Source: Anaerolineales bacterium UBA5195 (lineage in GTDB: Bacteria > Chloroflexota > Anaerolineae > Anaerolineales > Villigracilaceae). From it: a stretch of 64,000 bases of DNA. Position 1 is the stretch's first letter; each line of letters starts with the position of its first letter. The notes beneath the pieces are model-generated. The model ran no database searches. It was not told the origin of the DNA and saw nothing but the letters and a program-made list of their open reading frames with translations. The position numbers and the translations under genes were made by a program. Positions 55,857 through 63,108 of this stretch are shown here, in pieces. The stretch covers positions 1-64,000 of the forward strand of contig DHVZ01000057.1 in NCBI GenBank assembly GCA_002412925.1. Reading direction: 5' to 3'.

Positions 55857-56696
55857 ATGGACAGCAACCGGGTTTACTTCAAAGACGCGCGCCAGATGAG
55901 CGAGGTGGACGATAACAGCGTGGCGCTGGTCGTCACCAGCCCGCCGTATTGGAATGTGAAGGATTATTCGCTCGACGGCCACCAGCGCGAGCAGACTTCT
56001 GCGCCGCATTTAGACCAACTGGGGGATATTGGCGCGTTCGGGACCTATATCGATCAACTATTGACGGTCTGGCGCGAGTGCGAACGCGTCCTGCGCCCGA
56101 ACGGCAAGCTGGCGGTCAACACGCCGCTGATGCCGATCCCCAAAAAGGACTTGAACACGCATTACACCCGCGATATTTTTGACATCAACGCCGCCATCCA
56201 GCAGTCGATTGTTCATAAAACCGGGCTGTTCCTGTACGATGTCTGGATCTGGAACCGCGCCAACCCGACCAAGAAGCTGATGTTCGGGAGCTACCCCTAC
56301 CCGCCGAATTTCTACGCCCAGAACACGGTCGAATTCATCAGCGTTTTCGTCAAGGACGGCCCGCCGCCGAAATTGCCACCGGAAACCAAGCAGGCCTCGG
56401 CGCTGACGGAGGCCGAGTGGGTCGAATACACCCGGCAGGTCTGGGAGATCCCCATCCCCAACCGGGGCGACCCGGCCTACGGCAAACACCCGGCGATCAT
56501 GCCCGAGGAAATCGCCCGGCGCTTCATCCGCCTGTTCACCTTCAGCGGCGACCTGGTGCTCGATCCGTTCCTCGGCAGCGGCACAACCGCCAAAGCCGCC
56601 GAGAGCCTGGGGCGCAGGTGGGTGGGGTATGAAGTGAATGAGAAGTATGCAGAGTTGATCGAGGAGAAGGTTCCACCAAGACCTCGGAGTACTTAG
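55857..56696 (+). CDS. DNA methyltransferase (N4-cytosine or N6-adenine, beta type)
   Basis: A 279-residue enzyme. Catalytic motif IV TSPPYW comes first (about 28-33), and the SAM-binding motif I region DPFLGSGTTAKAAES lies near the C terminus, the beta-group order. It methylates an exocyclic amino group in a DNA site that cannot be read from sequence. No restriction gene is adjacent, but a PD-(D/E)XK-like protein is encoded at 59512-60222. The last codons (PRPRST and stop) lie inside a REP palindrome (56679-56711), so the natural C terminus may have been altered by that insertion. Confidence 0.92.
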   Translation: MDSNRVYFKDARQMSEVDDNSVALVVTSPPYWNVKDYSLDGHQREQTSAPHLDQLGDIGAFGTYIDQLLTVWRECERVLRPNGKLAVNTPLMPIPKKDLNTHYTRDIFDINAAIQQSIVHKTGLFLYDVWIWNRANPTKKLMFGSYPYPPNFYAQNTVEFISVFVKDGPPPKLPPETKQASALTEAEWVEYTRQVWEIPIPNRGDPAYGKHPAIMPEEIARRFIRLFTFSGDLVLDPFLGSGTTAKAAESLGRRWVGYEVNEKYAELIEEKVPPRPRST

Positions 56697-56711
56697 AGAA
56701 CTCCGAGGTCT
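56679..56711 (+). repeat. REP-like palindrome 1
   Basis: agacctcggagt and actccgaggtct form a perfect 12-bp stem with a 9-nt loop holding the methyltransferase stop codon. It has the same geometry as 58140-58172. Confidence 0.85.
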
Positions 56712-56740
56712 CTGAAGACAAGCCCTAGGAGACCAACCCG

Positions 56741-57415
56741 ATGAGTAAAAAGACCAAAAAAGGCAAGAAACAGAAACCGCGTCCACAGGGGAAACCCAAC
56801 CGGCAAATCCCGATTTCACAGATTCGCGCGCTGAGGCTGCTTGGGCCGCGTCATTACCTGGAGCATGCGCGCGAGTATCCCATTTACGGCTGCTGGATCA
56901 TGGCCGGGTGGCACGAGCGCGGGATCACTCCCGTGGTGGTGGCGCGCGAGCAGGAACCGGGAAAAGTGATGTTCGGGGTTTACATGATCGATCTTTACTG
57001 CCTGGGAATCAAGGATGTCTACACCCGGACAGATTACTCCTTGAGCAAATTCGAACGCGAACTCCCGGAAATGTGTGCCCTTGACCCTGAAAAATGTTCC
57101 GTGGAACTGGCGCACGAAGTGATTTATGGCGGCATGGAATACGCGCAGCGCTATGGTTTCCAGCCGCACCCCGATTTTAAAGCCTTGCTGGCAGACCTGA
57201 TGCTCGATCCGCCAGAGGCTCACCCGCGCGTGGACAACGTGGCTTTTGGCAAAGACGGCAAGCCCTTCTATGTCTCCGGGCCATATGATGACGAACGCAA
57301 ATCCAGTATTATCGTCGAGACCCTGATGCGCACTGCCGGGGAGGGGAATTTCGATTACATTATGGCGTTGGGTGATCTGCCAGAGATCTTTGACGATGAG
57401 GATCTTACCGACTGA
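56741..57415 (+). CDS. Hypothetical protein
   Basis: A 224-residue soluble protein with a Lys/Arg-rich start (about 1-25, possibly nucleic acid-binding) and an acidic C terminus (FDDEDLTD). The middle has conserved-looking phrases such as YPIYGCWIMAGW, GVYMIDLYCLGIKD and YGFQPHPDF. I do not recognise the family. AGGAGA lies 9 nt before ATG. It sits between REP palindromes 1 and 2. Confidence 0.72.
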   Translation: MSKKTKKGKKQKPRPQGKPNRQIPISQIRALRLLGPRHYLEHAREYPIYGCWIMAGWHERGITPVVVAREQEPGKVMFGVYMIDLYCLGIKDVYTRTDYSLSKFERELPEMCALDPEKCSVELAHEVIYGGMEYAQRYGFQPHPDFKALLADLMLDPPEAHPRVDNVAFGKDGKPFYVSGPYDDERKSSIIVETLMRTAGEGNFDYIMALGDLPEIFDDEDLTD

Positions 57416-57433
57416 CCAGCCTGACCTAGACCG

Positions 57434-57466
57434 AGACTTCGGAGTTCTTGGAGAATTTAGAAGTCT
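57434..57466 (+). repeat. REP-like palindrome 2 (degenerate)
   Basis: agacttcggagttct is partly complementary to agaatttagaagtct. It lies just upstream of the RAYT gene. Confidence 0.55.
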
Positions 57467-57480
57467 GAAGCGAGAACATC

Positions 57481-58128
57481 ATGCCCCGCAGAATCATCCC
57501 CTTTCTACCCAACCAGTATTACCACTTCTACAATCGCGGCAATAACCGCCAGGCGGTCTTCTATGAGCGCGAGAACTACCTGTACTTCCTGAAAGGAATC
57601 AAGAAATACCTGCTGCCCTGGGTGGAGATTCTCGTCTATAGTTTGATGCCCACGCATTATCATATTTTGGGGAGGGTGAGGCCGGGTAAGACCTCGGAGT
57701 TCCCCAAGCAGATTTCCGAAGTTTTAAAAACTTCGGAAGTCTCAGCCTCCAAGGCGGTTTCGCTTGCCATGCAAAAATTCGGGATTTCCTACACCAAAGC
57801 CATCAACAAGCGCTTTAGCCGTGTCGGCGCGTTGTTCCAAGGGCAGTTCCAGGGCAAGCCCATCCAGCACTACAATCATCTACTCAATCTGTGCGTTTAC
57901 ATCCATGCCAATCCGGTCAAAGACGGACTGGTCGCTTCGCCCAAAGATTGGGAATTTTCAAACTATCTGGAATGGATGAATTTACGGGCAGGCACACTGG
58001 TCAACCGCAAGTTTATCGAAGATCATTTCGGAACGCCCAAAGAGTACCAGGAATTGGTCATGGATTACATCAAAACCAGAAACTTGTCCGATGAGACGAG
58101 AAAATATTTGCAGGATTTAGAGGACTGA
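57481..58128 (+). CDS. REP-associated tyrosine transposase (RAYT, Y1 family)
   Basis: A 215-residue Y1 transposase-like protein related to IS200/IS605 TnpA. It has HFYNRGNNRQAVFYER at the N terminus, the metal-binding HYH (59-61) in SLMPTHYHIL, and CVYIHANPVKDGL with a candidate nucleophilic Tyr. RAYTs are domesticated single-copy enzymes thought to move REP palindromes by single-strand transposition. Residues about 69-90 (KTSEFPKQISEVLKTSEVS) are encoded by REP-like palindromes, a likely in-frame self-insertion. REP palindromes also flank the gene on both sides. Confidence 0.88.
   Translation: MPRRIIPFLPNQYYHFYNRGNNRQAVFYERENYLYFLKGIKKYLLPWVEILVYSLMPTHYHILGRVRPGKTSEFPKQISEVLKTSEVSASKAVSLAMQKFGISYTKAINKRFSRVGALFQGQFQGKPIQHYNHLLNLCVYIHANPVKDGLVASPKDWEFSNYLEWMNLRAGTLVNRKFIEDHFGTPKEYQELVMDYIKTRNLSDETRKYLQDLED
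57689..57742 (+). repeat. REP-like palindromes inside the RAYT coding region
   Basis: agacctcggagtt at the left and acttcggaagtct at the right flank an inner perfect hairpin, ttccgaagttt / aaacttcggaa (57715-57725 and 57728-57738). The whole segment stays in frame. Confidence 0.8.
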
Positions 58129-58139
58129 AAAGACTCGAA

Positions 58140-58172
58140 AGACATCGGAAGTCTTAAAGGCTTCCGATGTCT
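58140..58172 (+). repeat. REP-like palindrome 4
   Basis: agacatcggaag and cttccgatgtct form a perfect 12-bp stem with a 9-nt loop, 12 nt after the RAYT stop codon. Confidence 0.85.
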
Positions 58173-58198
58173 GAAAACACCTACCCAAGGAGTCAACC

Positions 58199-58699
58199 AT
58201 GAAACCCGTCCTGTTAGTCATCGATGTCCAAAAAGCCTTTTTCAAGTATGACCCGGTCACGACCCACTCCCTCGAGCGGGCCATCGAGTACATCAACGCC
58301 GCCATCGACCTGTTCCGTGAAAAGGGACTGCCGGTGATTTGCGTTCAGCATATCGACCAGGACGACAACCTCGTCCCCGGCCAGGAAGGTTTTGACCTGC
58401 CCGAGCAGTTGCAGATCCTCGAAACCGACCTGCACATCCACAAAACCTACGGGAATTCCTTCAACAAAACCCCACTGGCGGGCGAGCTGCAGAAACTCGG
58501 TGTGGATACGGTCATCATCACCGGTTTCTGCGCGGAATACTGCGTCCTCTCCACCTGCCGCGGCGCCAATGACCTCGACCTGAAACCAATCATCCTGCGC
58601 GGTTCGTTGGCCAGCGGGGTTCTCGAAAACATCAAATTTGTCGAAAGCGTCAATGAGCTGATTTCTTACGGGGCCTTGAGAAAGGTTCTGAAAGGCTAA
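58199..58699 (+). CDS. Isochorismatase-family hydrolase
   Basis: A 166-residue cysteine hydrolase: Asp9 (VIDVQKAF), Lys in IHKTYGNSF and the nucleophile Cys in TGFCAEYCVLSTCRGA form the family triad. Members hydrolyse isochorismate, nicotinamide or N-carbamoyl amides; nicotinamidase-like activity is one option but not proven. AAGGAG lies before ATG. It starts a tight run with the GNAT and PD-(D/E)XK-like genes, gaps of 2 and 3 bp. Confidence 0.9.
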   Translation: MKPVLLVIDVQKAFFKYDPVTTHSLERAIEYINAAIDLFREKGLPVICVQHIDQDDNLVPGQEGFDLPEQLQILETDLHIHKTYGNSFNKTPLAGELQKLGVDTVIITGFCAEYCVLSTCRGANDLDLKPIILRGSLASGVLENIKFVESVNELISYGALRKVLKG

Positions 58700-58701
58700 G
58701 C

Positions 58702-59508
58702 ATGCAAGTCCACTCCTTAGGCTACCGCACCGACCTGATTTTTCCCGCTTTCGATGGCCAGATCCTCGACCGGGGCGATTATCTCGTCATCCTGACGCTG
58801 ACGAACCCTACCTTTTACTGGGGCAACTTCCTGCTTTTCCAAAACCCGCCGGGCGAGGGCGACCTCGAGAAATGGAAAACGCTCTTCGCCCGCGAAATCG
58901 GAAGCAAAATCCGGGCCGGGCACTTCGCCTTTGGCTGGGATACGGTCGACGGCGAAACCGGCGCGGTCCAGCCTTTCCTGGAGGCAGGCTTCAACCTGAG
59001 TCAAAACGTTGTCCTGGCCGCGCAGCAGGTGAACATCCCGCCCAAATACAACCGGGAGGCCGAAGTCCGCCCGCTGGCCAGCGACGAGGATTGGGAGCAG
59101 GCCACGCAGAACCAGATTGCCTGCCGCGACCCCGAACATACCCTGGAGGGTTATCGAGTCTTTAAAACCGACCAGATGCGGCGCTATCGCCAAATGAGTC
59201 AGGCCGGGCTGGGGCACTGGTTCGGGGCCTTCCTCGGCAGCCGGTTGGTGGCCGAGTTGGGCGTTTTTACTTCCGGGAAGCTGGGCCGTTTCCAACAGGT
59301 TGGCACGCATCCCGACTATCGCCGCCAGGGGATCTGCGGCGCGCTGGTTTACCAGGCCAGCCGCTACGCCCTCGAGAAAATGAACGCCGAAACGCTGGTG
59401 ATGGTCGCGGATGAAAACTATCACGCCGCCAAAATCTACGAGTCAATCGGTTTCCAACCCCGCGAGCGCCAGGTTGGCCTGGATTGGTGGCCCAAAAGCC
59501 AGGATTGA
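58702..59508 (+). CDS. GNAT family N-acetyltransferase
   Basis: A 268-residue protein. The C-terminal GNAT domain (about 120-260) has the acetyl-CoA loop THPDYRRQGICGALV and MVADENYHAAKIYESIGF. The N-terminal 115 residues look like a degenerate first GNAT-like half (FYWGNFLLFQNPP, AGFNLSQNVVLAA). The substrate is unknown. ATG comes 2 bp after the isochorismatase stop. Confidence 0.88.
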   Translation: MQVHSLGYRTDLIFPAFDGQILDRGDYLVILTLTNPTFYWGNFLLFQNPPGEGDLEKWKTLFAREIGSKIRAGHFAFGWDTVDGETGAVQPFLEAGFNLSQNVVLAAQQVNIPPKYNREAEVRPLASDEDWEQATQNQIACRDPEHTLEGYRVFKTDQMRRYRQMSQAGLGHWFGAFLGSRLVAELGVFTSGKLGRFQQVGTHPDYRRQGICGALVYQASRYALEKMNAETLVMVADENYHAAKIYESIGFQPRERQVGLDWWPKSQD

Positions 59509-59511
59509 CCC

Positions 59512-60222
59512 ATGCCCCAGAAACCCGCCGACCTGCTTTTCATGGACGTCCCCCCCGCCCTGCTGACCACGGCGCGGGTCATGGCGCTTGAGCGCGTCAA
59601 GCACGAGTACAACCGCTTTGGCTACAGCCGCGAGCGGCGCGCGGCCAAAATTCGCATTGGGATGGTCGGCGAGCTGATCTTCTCCACGCTGCTCAACTAC
59701 TACGGCCTGGCCCACCTGTATTATTCAGTCGTTGGATATTTCGATGAGGGCTATGACTTTCGCGCGGGTTCGGTCAAAATTGACGTCAAGACCACGCTAA
59801 TTCAGAATCCCGGCCCGCCTGAAACGACCCGTCGCCTGATTCTCGATCAATATCATCTTTACATCGCTGACGATTCCGGTCAGGCCCGCCGCGCCGGGGC
59901 AGATTTGTACGTCCAGGCCTTTTTCCTGCCGCCCGGACAGGTAGTTTTTGCAGGTTACGCGCAGAGCGTCCCGGCGGAAACTTCCGCCAACGCCCGCAAC
60001 ATTTTCCCGGCCAAACAGCTTCCGATTTCAGCCCTGACTCCCACAGCCTGCCTGAAAGACCTGCCGCAGCTCAAACCCGTCTGCCAGGCCTGCGGCGCGG
60101 CCCTCACGCCGCGCACCGTCACCCGCCGCGACCAGCAGGCCAGCGAATCGATCGAGGAACAGATGGCGCAAAGTTACCGCAAAAAAGACAGGCTCTTTTG
60201 CCCGTTACATGGGGAATACTAA
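59512..60222 (+). CDS. PD-(D/E)XK nuclease-like protein with C-terminal zinc-binding motif
   Basis: A 236-residue protein I do not recognise by family. The middle fits a restriction-endonuclease fold: Glu54 in a helix (GMVGELIF), Asp82 (GYDFRAG) and Asp91-Val-Lys93 (VKIDVKTT) at usual spacing for the PD-(D/E)XK core. The C-terminal part has Cys191-x2-Cys194 and Cys230-x2-His233, a probable zinc ribbon. It could be a restriction enzyme for the methyltransferase at 55857, a repair nuclease, or an inactive relative. It starts 3 bp after the GNAT stop and overlaps the convergent clpS end by 4 bp. Confidence 0.62.
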   Translation: MPQKPADLLFMDVPPALLTTARVMALERVKHEYNRFGYSRERRAAKIRIGMVGELIFSTLLNYYGLAHLYYSVVGYFDEGYDFRAGSVKIDVKTTLIQNPGPPETTRRLILDQYHLYIADDSGQARRAGADLYVQAFFLPPGQVVFAGYAQSVPAETSANARNIFPAKQLPISALTPTACLKDLPQLKPVCQACGAALTPRTVTRRDQQASESIEEQMAQSYRKKDRLFCPLHGEY

Positions 60223-60533
60223 CTTTCCGGTTCCAGCGTAAAACGCAGCGGGTAGCCTTCCAGCCCGGCGGCAAAATGCGCCTTGCCAATCCGGCTCTGC
60301 GCCTCGCTTTTCGGCAGCGTCTGGACGTAGGCCAGCCCGGTGTTGTGGGCCGTGAACATGATCTGGACCGCGTCAACTCCTGAGACGAAGAAGATCCGCT
60401 CCAGCACGGCAACGACAAAGTCCATCGGCGTGACCTCGTCATTATGGATGATAACGCGGTACAGCGGCTCAAGCTCTGTTTCGGGAATGGCTTCCGGGAT
60501 GACCCGCGGAACGGTCTGCGTGCGTGGACTCAT
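60219..60533 (-). CDS. clpS: ClpS adaptor protein
   Basis: A 104-residue ClpS with YRVIIHNDEVTPMDFV (N-end residue pocket) and the C-terminal GKAHFAAGLEGYPLRF blocks. ClpS delivers proteins with N-terminal Leu, Phe, Tyr or Trp to ClpAP/ClpCP. No clpA or clpC lies next to it. ATG overlaps the upstream aldo/keto reductase stop by 4 bp, so the pair is one transcript. Confidence 0.94.
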   Translation of the reverse strand: MSPRTQTVPRVIPEAIPETELEPLYRVIIHNDEVTPMDFVVAVLERIFFVSGVDAVQIMFTAHNTGLAYVQTLPKSEAQSRIGKAHFAAGLEGYPLRFTLEPES

Positions 60534-61342
60534 CTTCCAAGTTGTTCCATTTCGGTTTCGGTCAAAATAATCTCAGCGGCGGCCAGATTCTCGGCCTGGT
60601 GCTGCGGATCGAAAGACATCGGGATAGTAATGACGCGCGGCTGCTGCGCCAGCCAGGCCAGCGCAATCTGCTGCGGTGTCGCCCCTCGTGCCTTTGCAAT
60701 CGCTTGGAGAGTCTTGTTGCTCTTGATGTTCCTGCGTTTAACCGGCGAATAGGCTGTCAGCAGAATATCCTTCTCCTGGCAGTAGGCCAGCACTCCATTC
60801 TTGACGCAGGTGCGATCCGGGAGGCTGTAAGAAACCTGGTTGGTCAGCAGCGGGGCTTCCGACAAAGCGACAGACTCTTTGAGCAGCTTCAGGTTGAAAT
60901 TGCTGACTCCCAGGTGCCTGACCTTGCCATCGGCTACAAGCCAATTGAGCGCGCGAAATGTTTCCGGCAGGTTCATCCCGCGCATCGGCCAGTGGATCAG
61001 GTACAGGTCGAGATAATCCATGCCAAGACGCCGCAGGCTGTTCTCACAACAGCGTAAGACCTGGTCATACGCCAGGTGTTCCGGGCTGACCTTGGAGGTG
61101 ATGAACAATTTCTCCCGCGCAATGCCCGAAGCGCGCACGGCCCGGCCAAGTAATTCTTCAGAATGGCCGCCAGCGTAATACTCAGCCGTATCAAAATGGA
61201 TATAACCCAATTCCAGGGCAGAATGCAGTGCAGCCAGGGAGCGTTCTTCGACAGACGGATCGGGAGTTGATTCCCCGCCGATCTTCCAGGTCCCAAAACC
61301 GATTTTGGGGATTTGCAAGTTGTGAATGGTTTCGGATTTCAT
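60530..61342 (-). CDS. Aldo/keto reductase
   Basis: A 270-residue canonical AKR with tetrad Asp51, Tyr56 (FDTAEYY), Lys84 (ITSKV) and His117 (YLIHWP), and PMSFDP near the cofactor pocket. It reduces carbonyls with NAD(P)H, for example 2,5-diketogluconate-type or methylglyoxal substrates; the specific one is unknown. No Shine-Dalgarno sequence is seen; TGCTATAAT ends 7 nt before ATG. It is cotranscribed with clpS. Confidence 0.93.
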   Translation of the reverse strand: MKSETIHNLQIPKIGFGTWKIGGESTPDPSVEERSLAALHSALELGYIHFDTAEYYAGGHSEELLGRAVRASGIAREKLFITSKVSPEHLAYDQVLRCCENSLRRLGMDYLDLYLIHWPMRGMNLPETFRALNWLVADGKVRHLGVSNFNLKLLKESVALSEAPLLTNQVSYSLPDRTCVKNGVLAYCQEKDILLTAYSPVKRRNIKSNKTLQAIAKARGATPQQIALAWLAQQPRVITIPMSFDPQHQAENLAAAEIILTETEMEQLGR

Positions 61343-61349
61343 AACAGGA

Positions 61350-61358
61350 ATTATAGCA
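61350..61358 (-). promoter_or_regulatory. Leaderless extended -10 promoter of the AKR-clpS operon
   Basis: Minus-strand TGCTATAAT, spacer tcctgtt, ATG at 61342. The spacer differs from that of the GT2 gene (3219-3225) by two bases. Confidence 0.7.
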
Positions 61359-61390
61359 TTTGAGTGTTTCTTTTCGGTTGAAAGAAAATA

Positions 61391-61466
61391 CGAGGGTCGA
61401 GCGATGACCTGACCCGGAAACGCAGGTTTCGATACGGGCGAGAGAGCATCGCCCTGCTTAACCAGC
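61391..61466 (-). repeat. 76-bp short copy of the GGTTGAGTAG element
   Basis: cgagggtcgag at one end and cttaaccagc at the other, with gtttcgatacgggc inside, as in the 186-bp copies. Confidence 0.65.
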
Positions 61467-61480
61467 AGCCCATCTATGAC

Positions 61481-61511
61481 AAAAAGCCCGCCTCTGATCG
61501 AGACGGGCTTT
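61481..61511 (-). terminator. Terminator of the 2-oxoacid oxidoreductase operon
   Basis: aaagcccgcctc pairs with gagacgggcttt around tgatc; the A run on the left gives a minus-strand T tract. A CAGTAATCAGT-type repeat (61513-61550) lies between it and the gamma subunit stop. Confidence 0.85.
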
Positions 61512-61547
61512 ACTGAATACTGATTACTGAAAACTGCTCACTGGTTA

Positions 61548-62102
61548 CTAAGCCACTGCCACCTGCTGCTTCGCCAAGTCATACCCGCGCCGCAAGGCCG
61601 CGTAATTGCTCGGCAGGAGCCGATGATGACGCTCGGGCAAATGTGCTTTAAGCGCAGCTTCCACCGCTTCCAGTGAAACTTCGGGCAGGAAAGCCAGCAG
61701 CGCCCCAACCGTGACCATGTTGGTCAGTTTCTTGTTACCAATTTCTTCGGCAATCTCGTTGGCCGGGATAAAGACCGAGATGATATCGTCGCGTTTTGCG
61801 CCGCGATCGACCATCGATGAGTTGATCACCAACACACCGCCTTTTTGCATTTCAGGCTCATATTTATCATAGGACGGCAGGTTGAGCACAATCGCCACCG
61901 GGGGGAATTCGACCAACGGCGAGCCAATTTCTTCGTCCGCGATAACCACGGTGCAGTTCGCCGTCCCACCGCGCATTTCAGGGCCATACGAAGGGATCCA
62001 GGTCACTTCCTTGCCCAGATCCATGGCCGCATAAGCCAGCACTTGCCCGGCAAACAAGACACCCTGCCCGCCAAATCCAGCAATCATGATTTCTTTTTGC
62101 AT
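61548..62102 (-). CDS. 2-oxoacid:ferredoxin oxidoreductase, gamma subunit
   Basis: A 184-residue gamma-type subunit beginning KEIMIAGFGGQGVLFAG with the SYGPEMRGGTANC block. Together with the alpha and beta subunits encoded upstream it catalyses the CoA-dependent oxidative decarboxylation of a 2-oxoacid with ferredoxin, reversibly. 2-oxoglutarate or branched-chain 2-oxoacids are the likeliest substrates. ATG at 62102 has GGAG upstream; the ATG at 62120 lies at the edge of a repeat. A 130-bp repeat separates it from the beta gene. Confidence 0.93.
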   Translation of the reverse strand: MQKEIMIAGFGGQGVLFAGQVLAYAAMDLGKEVTWIPSYGPEMRGGTANCTVVIADEEIGSPLVEFPPVAIVLNLPSYDKYEPEMQKGGVLVINSSMVDRGAKRDDIISVFIPANEIAEEIGNKKLTNMVTVGALLAFLPEVSLEAVEAALKAHLPERHHRLLPSNYAALRRGYDLAKQQVAVA

Positions 62103-62118
62103 AGGTTTCTCCGTATCC

Positions 62119-62248
62119 ATGTCATTGCGAGGAGCGCCTTTTGCGACGAAGCAATCCCCATCAAAACGGGATATGCCTGCCGATGAGATACTCTCGTTTA
62201 ATGGGAGATTGCTTCGCTCGCCATACTACGGCTCGCTCGCAATGACAT
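62119..62248 (-). repeat. 130-bp CATTGCGAG-type palindromic repeat
   Basis: The ends atgtcattgcgag and ctcgcaatgacat are perfect 13-bp inverted repeats; the interior has cgaagcaatcccc and agattgcttcg, also inverted. This repeat type is common in many bacterial phyla. A decayed relative is at 33873-33922. Confidence 0.9.
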
Positions 62249-62254
62249 CGGCTA

Positions 62255-63034
62255 TTAGAATCTAATATCACCCACCGCCGAGCTGACTTTGCAGTCACCG
62301 AGCGGATAGACCGGGACCATGTGTTCTTCCACCCACTGGAGCGAATCAACCGGGCTGATGCCCCAGTTGGTCGGGCAGGTGGAGAGCAGTTCGACCATCG
62401 AGAAGCCCAATCCACGCACCTGGGTTTCAAACGCGGTGCGAAGAGCTTTCTTGGCCTTGCGGATGTTCGCCGGGTCATGCAGGGAGCGGCGAACCACGTA
62501 GCCCGCGCCATCCATCTTGGCGATCATCTCCGACATGCGCAGCGGATAGCCTTGCAGTTCCACATCACGTCCCAGCGGGGAGGAAGTTGTTTTCTGGCCG
62601 GGAAGCGTTGTCGGGGCCATTTGGCCGCCGGTCATACCGTAAATCGCGTTGTTGATAAAGATCACGGTGATGTTCTCTCCGCGCCCGGCAGCGTGCATGA
62701 TTTCTGCCATGCCAATCGAGGCCAGGTCGCCATCGCCCTGGTAGGTGAACACGATCCGGTCAGGCAAGACACGTTTGATCCCGGTCGCCATGGCTGGGGC
62801 GCGCCCATGCGCCGCTTCGACAAAATCGATATCGAAATAGTTGTAAGCGAAGACTGAGCAGCCCACGGGGGCGACACCAATCGTCTTTTCAGCAATATGC
62901 ATCTCGTCCAGCACTTCAGCAATCAGGCGATGGGCCACACCGTGCGTGCAGCCGGGGCAGTAATGGGTCGAGGTGGTGGTAAACGACTCGGGACGTGAGT
63001 AAACCAGGTTTTCAGGTTTTGCTAAAGTAACCAT
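62255..63034 (-). CDS. 2-oxoacid:ferredoxin oxidoreductase, beta subunit (thiamine diphosphate-binding)
   Basis: A 259-residue subunit with the ThDP motif GDGDLASIG...NNAIYGMTGGQ and the Cys blocks HYCPGCTHG and VGCSVFAYNY. It binds thiamine diphosphate, Mg2+ and, in this family, one 4Fe-4S cluster. There is no separate delta ferredoxin subunit between alpha and gamma. It lies 74 bp after the alpha gene; the gap holds a CCCTCTCC-type repeat. Confidence 0.95.
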   Translation of the reverse strand: MVTLAKPENLVYSRPESFTTTSTHYCPGCTHGVAHRLIAEVLDEMHIAEKTIGVAPVGCSVFAYNYFDIDFVEAAHGRAPAMATGIKRVLPDRIVFTYQGDGDLASIGMAEIMHAAGRGENITVIFINNAIYGMTGGQMAPTTLPGQKTTSSPLGRDVELQGYPLRMSEMIAKMDGAGYVVRRSLHDPANIRKAKKALRTAFETQVRGLGFSMVELLSTCPTNWGISPVDSLQWVEEHMVPVYPLGDCKVSSAVGDIRF

Positions 63035-63043
63035 ATTTTCTCT

Positions 63044-63104
63044 CTTCCCCCTCTCCTTTTCGGGGAGAGGGCCGGGGAAGCCACGCCGTTTTTTGGCGGG
63101 GTGA
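63044..63104 (-). repeat. CCCTCTCC-type palindromic repeat between alpha and beta genes
   Basis: ccctctccttttcggggagaggg with ccggggaagcc and a cgccgttttttggcg hairpin. It is the same repeat type as the in-frame copy at 18604. Confidence 0.75.
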
Positions 63105-63108
63105 AGGG

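Noticed and set aside
62119..62248. 130-bp repeat as a small RNA or riboswitch in the oxidoreductase operon
   Set aside because: It matches the common CATTGCGAG-type palindromic repeat, which occurs at random intergenic sites.
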